Part shown: positions 1 to 5,254 of the stretch, in pieces | How the letters are laid out: each line of letters opens with the position of its first letter | Numbering within the stretch: position 1 is the first letter of the stretch | Origin: Zeimonas sp036675585 | Lineage (GTDB): Bacteria > Pseudomonadota > Gammaproteobacteria > Burkholderiales > Burkholderiaceae_E | Length of the DNA stretch: 5,254 bases | Assembly: GCA_036675585.1 (NCBI GenBank) | Contig: JAKFES010000235.1 | Span: 1 to 5,254, forward strand | Direction of reading: 5' to 3' | Program-made: the position numbers and the translations under genes | The notes under the pieces: generated by a model | Told to the model about the DNA's origin: nothing | What the model saw: only the letters and a program-made list of their open reading frames with translations | The model's database searches: none

Positions 1-2975
1 CCGCCGCCGACCAGCACGACGGTTTCGCCGGCCGCGATCTCGGTCGGGTGTCCGGTCGGCCCCATCAGCACGACCGGTTCGCCGGGGCGAAGGTCGGTGC
101 ACAGGTCGGACGAGCCGCCCATCTCGAGCACGATCGTCGAGACGAGGCCGCGCTCGCGATCGACCCAGGCCCCGGTGAGCGCGAGGCCTTCCATCGCAAG
201 CGTCGTCGGACGCGCGCCGGCGCTCGAACGCGCCGCCCGCGTCTCGAAGTTCTGCAATCGGTAGAACTGCCCCGGGCGGAAACGGCGCGCGGCCATCGGT
301 GCGCGCACGACCACCTCGACGATCGTCGGCGTCAGCCGTTCGACGCGTTCGACCCGCGGGCGCAGCAGCGCGTCGAGTCGCGCCGCGAACGCGTCGAAGC
401 GCTCGTCGTTTGCCGGCGCGCGCGCATCGAGCTCGCGGCAGACGACCGGATGGCCCGAGCGCGCCGACGCCATCGCCTTGACCACGTTGCCGAAGTAGCT
501 CGGGTGCAGGTCGCCGAAGAACGAGATCGAGCGCCCGTCGTCGGTCTGCGCGAGCAGCACGTGCGTCGCCTCCGGCTTGGCGTTGCCGCGATCCGGCCGC
601 ACCGGCCGGCCGTCGGCGTCGATCGCGCGGAAGTATTTCCCGTCGAGCGCGAAATGCGTCGGATCCTCGCGCGCGAGCACCGTGTTCGGTTGCGTTCCGG
701 CGGCGATGAAGAGGCTGCGCACCGGCAGGCGAACCGTGTCGTCGTGCGTTTCCGGCGAAGCGGCGTCGCCGGCGCTCGCCGGCCGCGCGTGCCAGCGCCC
801 GTCGGCGTCGAGCCGCTGGCGCGCGAGCACGACCGATTCGGCCGCGCCGTGCTCGTCGACGTCGATGCGCACCGGATCGAGACACTCGGCGAAGCGGATG
901 CCTTCCTCGAGCGCCTTGCCCACTTCCTCGTGGTTCAGCGTGTACGAAGGGCTGTCGACGAGTCGCTTGCGATAGGCGATCGTGACGCCGCCCCATTGCT
1001 GCAGCAGCTCGACGATGCGCGGCGCGCGCCCTGCGTCGCGCGCCGCGTCGCGTTCGGCGCGAATCGCCCGTGCGTGCGCGAGGAACTCGTCGGCGATCTG
1101 CGCTTCCTCGGGTCGCCAGCGCGCGCGTACCTCGCGTTCGCCGAAGCGCTCGACGAGCGCCTCGTGGCGCGCGAGGAACTTCTCGACCTGCACCGGGTAG
1201 TACGCAAGCGATTCGGTCGCCGTGTCGATCGCCGTCAGCCCGCCGCCGATCACGACGACCGGCAGGCGCAACTGCATGTTCGCCAGCGAGTCGTCGCGCG
1301 CCGCGCCGGTGAGCTGCAGCGCCATCAGGAAGTCGCTCGCCGTGCGCACGCCGCGCGCGAGCCCGTTCGGGATGTCGAGCGTCGTCGGCCGGCCCGCGCC
1401 CATCGCCAGCGCGATGTGGTCGAAACCGAGCGCGAGCGCGTCGTCGACGCCGAGCGTTCCGCCGAAGCGCACGCCGCCGTAGAGCGCGAAGCGTGCGCGG
1501 CGCTCGAGCAGCAGGCGCACGATCTTCAGGAAGTTCTTGTTCCAGCGAACGGTGATTCCGTATTCGGCCACGCCGCCGAAACCGGCCATGACGCGCGAGT
1601 CGAGCGGCTCGTAGAGCGTGCGCACGTCGCGCACCGCGTCGAAGGGCACGCGCGAGCCGTCGTCGCGCACGCCGCTGGCAGCGGGCTCGAGCGGCTCGAT
1701 CTTCAGTCCGTCGATGCCGACGACCGCGTGCCCTTCGTTGAGCAGGTGATGCGCGAGCGTGAAGCCGGCCGGCCCCATGCCGACGACGAGCACCTTGCGC
1801 CCGCTTTCGGCGCGCGGAACCGGGCGCCGCAGGTTCAGCGGATTCCAGCGCGTGAGCAGCGAGTAGATCTCGAACCCCCACGGCAGCTCGAGGACGTCCT
1901 TGAGCGTGCGCGTCTCGGCCTGCGGGATGTCGACGGGCGTCTGCTTCTGGTAGATGCACGCCTTCATGCAGTCGTTGCAGATCCGGTGGCCCGTCGCCGC
2001 CATCATCGGATTGTCGATCGCGATCATCGCCAGCGCGGCGATCGCGTGCCCGCTGCGCTTGAGCGCATGGAACTCCGAGATGCGCTCCTCGAGCGGACAC
2101 CCGGACAGCGCCGCGCCGAAGGGCGAACGCTTCCATTGGGCGGGCGCACCGGCCGCGGCCTTCTCGCGCAGGCCTTTCGAGCACGAGTCCTTGCCCTGCC
2201 GGTGGCACAGGATGCAGTAATGGACTTCGTCGAGTGCGCCTTCGAGTCCGGTGCCCGGATCGGTCAGCGCGAAGCCTTCGCGCCGTCGCAGGTGCGCCGG
2301 CTCGATCGTGAAGGTGCGCGTGCCGTGCGCGTCGTCTTCGCGCACGTGCTCGAGCAGGTGCAGCGGATCGATCTTCTTCGGCAGCCGGAACAGCGTGTCG
2401 GCGCGGTGCCGCCGCTGGCCCGGCTCGGTGAGCGCGGCCCATGCGCTGTAGCGCAGCGCGAGCGCGAGGCGTTCTCGCGCCTCGTCGGCTTCGATCGCGC
2501 CCGGCGCGCGACCCGGCTGCGACTCGTCGTCGACGGCGCGCTCGCAGGCGAGCACGGCGCGCGCGAAATCGAGTTCGTCGAACGGCGCGCCGAGCCACGT
2601 TTCGATCTCGGCGAGCGCGGCGTCGGCATCGAAGTCGGCGAGATCGGCCGCGGAGACTTTCGTCGCCGCCTGGCGCCGGACGAACTTCGACTTGACCTCG
2701 TACAGCGGATCGAGCGAATCGTGCGTTGCGCGCAGCGCGGCGAGCGCGTCGTCGATGCCGAACAGCCGCCCGACGAACGCGTCGACGTGCGGCCCGAGCT
2801 CGATCAGCAGTTCCGCTTCGTCGCGTCCTTCGGCGGGCGGGGCACCGCGTGCGTCGCGCAGTCGCTGCGCGAGCACGGCGTCGCGCTCGCCGAGCGCCTC
2901 GACGAATGCGGCGTCGATGCGTGCGAGCCCGTCGTCGAGATACAGGTCCTCGAAGTGGAACCCGTCAGCGAGCAT
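1..2975 (-). CDS. Large GltD-like/PyrK-like FAD, Fe-S NAD(P)-ferredoxin oxidoreductase (C-terminus cut by window edge)
   Basis: Likely a cytoplasmic flavoprotein moving electrons between NAD(P)H and a ferredoxin. I translated the minus strand from the ATG at 2975: 991 codons stay open to the window edge. Residues 1 to about 240 match nothing I recognise. GltD-type cysteines follow at C254, C257, C265 and C293-P, then C333, C336 and C340. A FAD Rossmann motif GMGPAG lies at 399-404, an NADPH motif IGGGLTAID at 576-584, and GltD-like AAGTQPN and FFGDLHPSYFG segments near 758-764 and 819-829. From about 870 a PyrK/ferredoxin-reductase-like part begins, with RPGQF at 900-904, and the window cuts it inside a VGGG nucleotide-binding motif. 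GltD is normally under 500 residues; this chain should exceed 1,100. It follows the ferredoxin by 29 bases, so the two are probably co-transcribed and functional partners. The architecture resembles fused NfnB and NfnA. Family assignment is firm; physiological direction, true electron partners and bifurcation are inference. Confidence 0.9.
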   Translation of the reverse strand, partial: MLADGFHFEDLYLDDGLARIDAAFVEALGERDAVLAQRLRDARGAPPAEGRDEAELLIELGPHVDAFVGRLFGIDDALAALRATHDSLDPLYEVKSKFVRRQAATKVSAADLADFDADAALAEIETWLGAPFDELDFARAVLACERAVDDESQPGRAPGAIEADEARERLALALRYSAWAALTEPGQRRHRADTLFRLPKKIDPLHLLEHVREDDAHGTRTFTIEPAHLRRREGFALTDPGTGLEGALDEVHYCILCHRQGKDSCSKGLREKAAAGAPAQWKRSPFGAALSGCPLEERISEFHALKRSGHAIAALAMIAIDNPMMAATGHRICNDCMKACIYQKQTPVDIPQAETRTLKDVLELPWGFEIYSLLTRWNPLNLRRPVPRAESGRKVLVVGMGPAGFTLAHHLLNEGHAVVGIDGLKIEPLEPAASGVRDDGSRVPFDAVRDVRTLYEPLDSRVMAGFGGVAEYGITVRWNKNFLKIVRLLLERRARFALYGGVRFGGTLGVDDALALGFDHIALAMGAGRPTTLDIPNGLARGVRTASDFLMALQLTGAARDDSLANMQLRLPVVVIGGGLTAIDTATESLAYYPVQVEKFLARHEALVERFGEREVRARWRPEEAQIADEFLAHARAIRAERDAARDAGRAPRIVELLQQWGGVTIAYRKRLVDSPSYTLNHEEVGKALEEGIRFAECLDPVRIDVDEHGAAESVVLARQRLDADGRWHARPASAGDAASPETHDDTVRLPVRSLFIAAGTQPNTVLAREDPTHFALDGKYFRAIDADGRPVRPDRGNAKPEATHVLLAQTDDGRSISFFGDLHPSYFGNVVKAMASARSGHPVVCRELDARAPANDERFDAFAARLDALLRPRVERVERLTPTIVEVVVRAPMAARRFRPGQFYRLQNFETRAARSSAGARPTTLAMEGLALTGAWVDRERGLVSTIVLEMGGSSDLCTDLRPGEPVVLMGPTGHPTEIAAGETVVLVGG

Positions 2976-2982
2976 GAGTCGA

Positions 2983-2987
2983 TCCTC
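2983..2987 (-). promoter_or_regulatory. Ribosome binding site of the large flavoprotein
   Basis: The minus strand reads GAGGA, then 7 bases, then the ATG at 2975-2973. This good Shine-Dalgarno match lies in the 29-base gap after the ferredoxin stop and fixes the start of the flavoprotein, so the roughly 240-residue N-terminal region ahead of the first cysteine motif is expected to be translated. Confidence 0.7.
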
Positions 2988-3004
2988 GCCGGGTTCCGGC
3001 GCGT

Positions 3005-3328
3005 TCAGCGTTCGAGGTACTGGAGCTTGTCCGGCGCGTCCTTCCATTCCTCGGCGTCGGGCAACGGTTCCTTCTTGCGTGTGATCGCGGGCCAGCCCTT
3101 GGAGAGTTCCGCGTTCAGGCCGATGTACGCCTGCTGGTTCGGCGGAACGTCTTCCTCGGCGACGATCGCCTCCACCGGGCATTCGGGAATGCACACTGCG
3201 CAGTCGATGCACTCGTCGGGGTCGATGACGAGCATGTTCGGTCCTTCCCGGAAGCAGTCGACCGGGCACACGTCGACGCAGTCGGTGTAGCGGCAGCGAA
3301 TGCACGATTCGAGGACGACGTGGGTCAT
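3005..3328 (-). CDS. fdxA: Seven-iron ferredoxin ([3Fe-4S][4Fe-4S]), Azotobacter FdI/FdxA type
   Basis: Small soluble electron carrier of 107 residues, almost the length of Azotobacter vinelandii ferredoxin I (106 in the mature protein), which it resembles from end to end. The N-terminal motif has C9, C12, C17, C21 and C25; the second has C40, C43, C46 and C50-P. By analogy with FdI, C9, C17 and C50 hold the [3Fe-4S] cluster, C21, C40, C43 and C46 hold the [4Fe-4S] cluster, and C12 and C25 are free. The family-typical C-terminal tail is present, with LNAEL, WP.IT.KK, PLPDAE and a final LQYLER. I chose the ATG at 3328 because MTHVV aligns with the family N-terminus; an in-frame ATG at 3373 would add 15 unrelated residues. 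The Shine-Dalgarno match is weak (GGAA). It is first in a unit with the large flavoprotein, its likely reductase or oxidant. The symbol follows the family, not a demonstrated role. Confidence 0.96.
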   Translation of the reverse strand: MTHVVLESCIRCRYTDCVDVCPVDCFREGPNMLVIDPDECIDCAVCIPECPVEAIVAEEDVPPNQQAYIGLNAELSKGWPAITRKKEPLPDAEEWKDAPDKLQYLER

Positions 3329-3361
3329 GGCGCGGATTCCGGGACGGCTCGGGGCAGTGCG

Positions 3362-3375
3362 TATTGACGCCAATA
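3362..3375. repeat. Inverted repeat TATTG-N4-CAATA, candidate operator
   Basis: TATTG at 3362-3366 and CAATA at 3371-3375 are perfect reverse complements around ACGC. The palindrome overlaps the -35 of the rightward promoter candidate and the -10 of the leftward one, where a bound protein could act on both. Two 5-base arms with a 4-base centre have the geometry of CRP/FNR-type sites, although the sequence is not the FNR consensus. The AT-rich arms stand out in this GC-rich window. No regulator can be named. Confidence 0.4.
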
Positions 3376-3392
3376 GTACCGTGGGTTAATTT
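3364..3392 (+). promoter_or_regulatory. Candidate sigma-70 promoter for the molybdenum hydroxylase unit
   Basis: TTGACG at 3364-3369 matches five of six bases of the -35 consensus. It is followed after 17 bases by TAATTT at 3387-3392, a weak -10 match (three of six). Transcription would begin near 3399, leaving a leader of about 86 bases before the ATG at 3485 but only about 8 before the ATG at 3407. This is one reason to prefer the later start. It is a prediction by eye only. Confidence 0.4.
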
Positions 3393-3402
3393 CGCCGCGC
3401 AA
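3373..3402 (-). promoter_or_regulatory. Weak candidate promoter for the ferredoxin unit
   Basis: On the minus strand TTGCGC (3402-3397) precedes TACTAT (3378-3373) by 18 bases. The -35 is poor (three of six) and the -10 moderate (four of six). It overlaps the rightward promoter candidate, so the two directions would compete for RNA polymerase or share an operator. The position, about 45 bases upstream of the ferredoxin ATG, is sensible, but the match is weak enough to be chance. Confidence 0.25.
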
Positions 3403-3410
3403 TGCAATGA

Positions 3411-3436
3411 ATGAAGCGGTCACTTCATGTGATCGC
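3411..3436. repeat. Overlapping inverted repeats, candidate operator
   Basis: Two dyads overlap. ATGAAG (3411-3416) and CTTCAT (3423-3428) are perfect 6-base arms separated by 6 bases. GCGGTCAC (3416-3423) and GTGATCGC (3429-3436) pair at seven of eight positions across 5 bases. They lie just downstream of the rightward promoter candidate and upstream of the ATG at 3485, a position suited to a repressor site or a small leader hairpin. If translation began at 3407 this stretch would be coding, which weakens the operator reading. Confidence 0.35.
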
Positions 3437-3484
3437 TGGGCGCTTTCGTCGCGCCGTCGACTCGAACCGGAACCCGTCGCACCG

Positions 3485-4405
3485 ATGCCTTCCGAAGCCA
3501 CGGCGAAAGCACGACACGCCCCCCCGCGCTACCGGCGCGTCGGCGATCTCGAGGCGGCGTTGCGGCTGAAGGCCGACGGGTGGACCCCGCTGGCCGGCGG
3601 CACCGATTTCTATCCGGCGCGCGTGGGTCGAGCGGTGTCCGAAGCGCTGCTCGATCTGCACGCGATCGAAGCGCTGCGCGGCATCGGGCCCGCCGTCGCG
3701 AGCGACGGCGCGCCGGTGCTGCGCATCGGCGCGGCGACGACCTGGTCCGAGCTCGTGCGCGCGCCGCTCGATGCCCGTTTCGTCGCGCTGCAACAGGCGG
3801 CGCGCGAAATCGGCGGCCTGCAGATCCAGAACCGCGCGACCGTCGGCGGCAACCTGTGCAACGCGTCGCCCGCCGCCGACGGCGTGCCGGCGCTGCTCGC
3901 GCTCGACGCTCGCGTCGAGCTCGCCAGCGTGCGCGGAACGCGTCGACTGCCGGTCGACGCGTTCGTGCTCGGCAATCGCCGCACCGCGCTCGCCGCCGAC
4001 GAACTGCTCGTCGCCGTCGAACTGCCGCTGCGCTCGCCGCGGGCACGCTCGGGATTCCTCAAGCTCGGCCACCGGCGCTATCTGGTGATCTCGGTGGCGA
4101 TGGTCGCGCTCGTCGTCGATTTCGATGCCGACGACCGGCTCGATCACTGCGCGATCGCCGTCGGCGCGTGCTCGGCGGCCGCGCTGCGCCTGCGCGCCCT
4201 CGAAGCGGCGCTCGCCGGAACGCCGCGCCGGGCGCTGCCCGCGCGCTTCGAAGCCGTGCTCGACGACGACGCGTTCGCGCCGCTCGCGCCGATCGACGAC
4301 GTGCGCGGCACGGCGGCGTATCGTAGGCATGCGGCGGTCGAGTTGGTGCGACGACTGCTCGCCGAGTTCGCGCTCGAGGGCGAATCGCACGGAGGTGCGC
4401 GATGA
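3485..4405 (+). CDS. FAD-binding medium subunit of a molybdenum hydroxylase (CoxM/YgfM/XdhB-like)
   Basis: Cytoplasmic FAD subunit that takes electrons from the [2Fe-2S] clusters of its partner and passes them to an external acceptor. From the ATG at 3485 it has 306 residues, near the 260-300 usual for the family. The first FAD motif, LAGGTDFYP, is at 36-44. The second, ATVGGNLCNASPAAD, is at 118-132; the family's usual IRN just before it is IQN here. Later come KLGHRRYLVISVA and the C-terminal domain with IAVGACSAAALRLRALEAAL. No three- or four-cysteine insertion is present, so the extra [4Fe-4S] cluster of 4-hydroxybenzoyl-CoA reductase beta (HcrB) is absent. An in-frame ATG at 3407 would add 26 residues (332 in total) but has no clear ribosome site and sits almost at the predicted transcript start. 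The stop overlaps the next ATG by 4 bases, so the two are translationally coupled. The substrate cannot be told from this subunit. Confidence 0.93.
   Translation: MPSEATAKARHAPPRYRRVGDLEAALRLKADGWTPLAGGTDFYPARVGRAVSEALLDLHAIEALRGIGPAVASDGAPVLRIGAATTWSELVRAPLDARFVALQQAAREIGGLQIQNRATVGGNLCNASPAADGVPALLALDARVELASVRGTRRLPVDAFVLGNRRTALAADELLVAVELPLRSPRARSGFLKLGHRRYLVISVAMVALVVDFDADDRLDHCAIAVGACSAAALRLRALEAALAGTPRRALPARFEAVLDDDAFAPLAPIDDVRGTAAYRRHAAVELVRRLLAEFALEGESHGGAR
4391..4395 (+). promoter_or_regulatory. Ribosome binding site of the fused FeS-Mo gene
   Basis: GGAGG stands 6 bases ahead of the ATG at 4402, inside the last codons of the FAD subunit gene, and the start and stop overlap as ATGA. 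This strong signal supports translation from 4402 and therefore inclusion of the repeat-containing extension in the protein. Confidence 0.8.
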
Positions 4406-5254
4406 ACCGACCGACCGAGGCGACGGGGGCCCTCGACGCGAGCGTCGACGTGAATGCGGACGCCAGCGTCGACCTGAATGCGGACGCCAGCGTCGACGTG
4501 AATGCGGACGCGAGCGTCGACCTGAAAGCCGCCGCGAGCGTCGAAGTTCCCCCCGACGAAGGCTTCGATGCACCGATCCGCTTCGTCGTCAACGGCCGCG
4601 AGCGCAGCGTTTCCTCGCCGCCCGCGACGCGCCTGTCGGATTGCCTGCGCGACGAGCTCGGCCTGACCGGAACGAAGATCGGCTGCCATGCGGGCGATTG
4701 CGGCGCGTGCACCGTGCTGCTCGACGGCGAACAGGTGTGCGCGTGCATCGTCGCGGTCGGCCAGTGCGACGGCGCCGAGGTGACCACGGTCGAGGCGCTG
4801 GCGAGCGCCGCGGCCGGCTCGACCGAAGCGGCACTGCGCCAGGCGTTCATCGACCACGGCGCGGCGCAATGCGGGATCTGCACGCCGGGGATGCTGATGG
4901 CCGGCCTCGACGTGCTGCGGCGCCATCCGCAGCCGACGTCCGAGCAGGTGCTCGACGGCCTGGGCGGCGTGCTGTGCCGCTGCACCGGATACCGCAAGAT
5001 CGTCGAGGCGGTGCTCGCGGTGGGCGCAGCCGACGCGCACATCGCGCAGCCGTGCTCGCCGGTGCAGCGCACGGCCGCCGGCGCGGCGGTCGGTGCCCGC
5101 GTTCCGCGGCTCGACGCGGCCGCGAAGGTCGACGGGCGCGCGCGGTACGGCGCCGATTACGCGCCGGCCGATGCCTGCTGGCTCAAGGTGCTGCGCTCGC
5201 CGCACGCGGCCGCCGATTTCGAGCTCGGCGATCTCGACGCGTTCGTCGCCGCGC
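4402..5254 (+). CDS. Fused [2Fe-2S]/molybdopterin subunit of a molybdenum hydroxylase (C-terminus cut by window edge)
   Basis: Catalytic and iron-sulfur subunit of a xanthine oxidase family enzyme; 284 codons are visible. Residues 1-57 are an unusual acidic extension with tandem repeats. The plant-type [2Fe-2S] domain starts near residue 59, with ligands C95, C100, C103 and C115. The helical [2Fe-2S] domain follows with QCGICTPGM (C157, C160) and CRCTGY (C192, C194). After a short linker the molybdopterin subunit's a/b hammerhead domain begins in the same frame: VPRLDAAAKVDG from 234 and LRSPHA at 264-269. FeS-Mo fusions are known in Desulfovibrio aldehyde oxidoreductase (about 907 residues) and E. 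coli XdhD (about 956), so roughly 650 residues should lie beyond the edge. A separate FAD subunit just upstream matches the YgfM-XdhD arrangement. No twin-arginine signal is seen, so it is probably cytoplasmic. The active-site glutamate and substrate-pocket residues are outside the window, so the substrate (purine, aldehyde, N-heterocycle or other) is open. Confidence 0.95.
   Translation, partial: MNRPTEATGALDASVDVNADASVDLNADASVDVNADASVDLKAAASVEVPPDEGFDAPIRFVVNGRERSVSSPPATRLSDCLRDELGLTGTKIGCHAGDCGACTVLLDGEQVCACIVAVGQCDGAEVTTVEALASAAAGSTEAALRQAFIDHGAAQCGICTPGMLMAGLDVLRRHPQPTSEQVLDGLGGVLCRCTGYRKIVEAVLAVGAADAHIAQPCSPVQRTAAGAAVGARVPRLDAAAKVDGRARYGADYAPADACWLKVLRSPHAAADFELGDLDAFVAA
4435..4548 (+). 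repeat. 24-bp tandem repeat coding for DASVDVNA/DASVDLNA, about 4.75 copies
   Basis: Four consecutive 24-base units (4435-4458, 4459-4482, 4483-4506, 4507-4530) are followed by a degenerate partial unit to 4548. The encoded octapeptide alternates DASVDVNA, DASVDLNA, DASVDVNA, DASVDLKA, then AASVEV. The alternation of GTG and CTG at the sixth codon gives a 48-base higher-order period, suggesting duplication of a two-unit block. Adjacent units differ at only a few bases. Unit length is a multiple of three, so copy-number change would keep the reading frame. It lies entirely in the N-terminal extension of the FeS-Mo protein (residues 12-49), ahead of the conserved domain. Confidence 0.95.

Larger units (their letters stand above)
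3329..3484. promoter_or_regulatory. Divergent intergenic regulatory region
   Basis: This gap separates the leftward ferredoxin unit from the rightward molybdenum hydroxylase unit, if the latter starts at 3485. Around 3361-3430 it is clearly richer in A and T than the rest of the window. It contains candidate promoters for both directions, a TATTG-N4-CAATA inverted repeat, overlapping inverted repeats at 3411-3436, and a small tandem CAATG repeat at 3400-3409. Both units may therefore respond to a shared regulator, but no regulator gene is visible here. The first 78 bases upstream of 3485 are also in frame with that gene from an ATG at 3407, so part of the region could be coding. Confidence 0.6.

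Noticed and set aside
2976..3004. Terminator or promoter between ferredoxin and flavoprotein genes
   Set aside because: The 29-base gap holds a ribosome site but no stable hairpin with a T run and no promoter-like hexamers, so read-through is the simpler view.
48..3290. A 1080-codon open frame on the plus strand, the longest closed frame in the window
   Set aside because: It lies antisense to both the flavoprotein and the ferredoxin, whose motifs are unmistakable. Its product is a low-complexity Arg/Ala/Glu-rich chain with no domain, as expected for the shadow of high-GC coding DNA.
3329..3373. A 15-residue N-terminal extension of the ferredoxin from the ATG at 3373
   Set aside because: The family N-terminus aligns with the ATG at 3328, the added residues have no counterpart, and the extension would run into the predicted leftward -10 element.
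3485..4405. Assignment of the FAD subunit as 4-hydroxybenzoyl-CoA reductase beta (HcrB)
   Set aside because: The additional cysteine-containing insertion that binds a [4Fe-4S] cluster in HcrB is absent, and the neighbouring Fe-S and Mo subunits are fused and not separate.
4435..4548. CRISPR array or mobile-element repeat
   Set aside because: The units are directly adjacent with no spacers, keep the reading frame of a good gene, and have no terminal inverted repeats or transposase nearby.
3425..4573. A 382-codon minus-strand open frame
   Set aside because: It is antisense to the FAD subunit and the beginning of the FeS-Mo gene, is Arg-rich, has no recognisable motif, and owes its repetitive N-terminus to the 24-bp repeat read backwards.
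4059..5205. Two long minus-strand open frames (4059-5072 and 4144-5205) with repeated octads
   Set aside because: Both are antisense to the well-supported FeS-Mo gene, and their repeats are the reverse translation of the 24-bp units. No domain or ribosome site supports them.

Overview
The window is very GC-rich, with G or C favoured at third codon positions and codons such as GCG, CGC, CTC, GTC and GAC dominating. Together with the gene families this suggests a high-GC proteobacterium. A betaproteobacterium of the Burkholderiales/Rhodocyclales type is my best guess, but it is an inference from composition and gene type, not a phylogenetic result.

Layout: two divergent transcription units leave a short regulatory gap near 3329-3484. 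Leftward (minus strand) runs a two-gene unit. First is a 107-residue seven-iron ferredoxin of the Azotobacter FdI/FdxA type (3005-3328). After 29 bases comes a very large flavoprotein (1-2975, C-terminus beyond the left edge). Its 991 visible residues contain, in order, an unrecognised N-terminal region, a GltD-like part with two cysteine clusters and FAD and NAD(P) Rossmann motifs, and the beginning of a PyrK/ferredoxin-reductase-like module. The order GltD-like then PyrK-like resembles the two subunits of the electron-bifurcating NADH-dependent ferredoxin:NADP oxidoreductase (NfnB/NfnL plus NfnA/NfnS) joined in one chain.

Rightward (plus strand) runs a molybdenum hydroxylase (xanthine oxidase family) unit. 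It starts with a FAD-binding medium subunit (best start 3485, ends 4405). This overlaps by ATGA a gene in which the [2Fe-2S] small subunit is fused to the molybdopterin large subunit (from 4402, running off the right edge). The fused protein carries an unusual N-terminal extension built from an 8-residue tandem repeat encoded by 24-bp units.

Working model (inference): the molybdenum enzyme hydroxylates or dehydrogenates a still unknown substrate, passing electrons Mo -> two [2Fe-2S] clusters -> FAD. The divergent ferredoxin and flavoprotein exchange electrons between ferredoxin and NAD(P)H. Large GltD-like oxidoreductases next to a YgfM-like FAD subunit and a fused FeS-Mo subunit recall the E. 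coli ygfK-ygfM-xdhD neighbourhood. Ferredoxin plus large NAD(P)H:ferredoxin reductase pairs also recall anaerobic aromatic degradation clusters. Neither assignment can be settled from this window. The AT-richer gap holds candidate divergent promoters and at least two inverted repeats that could be shared operators. No RNA genes, insertion sequences, CRISPR arrays or convincing terminators were seen.
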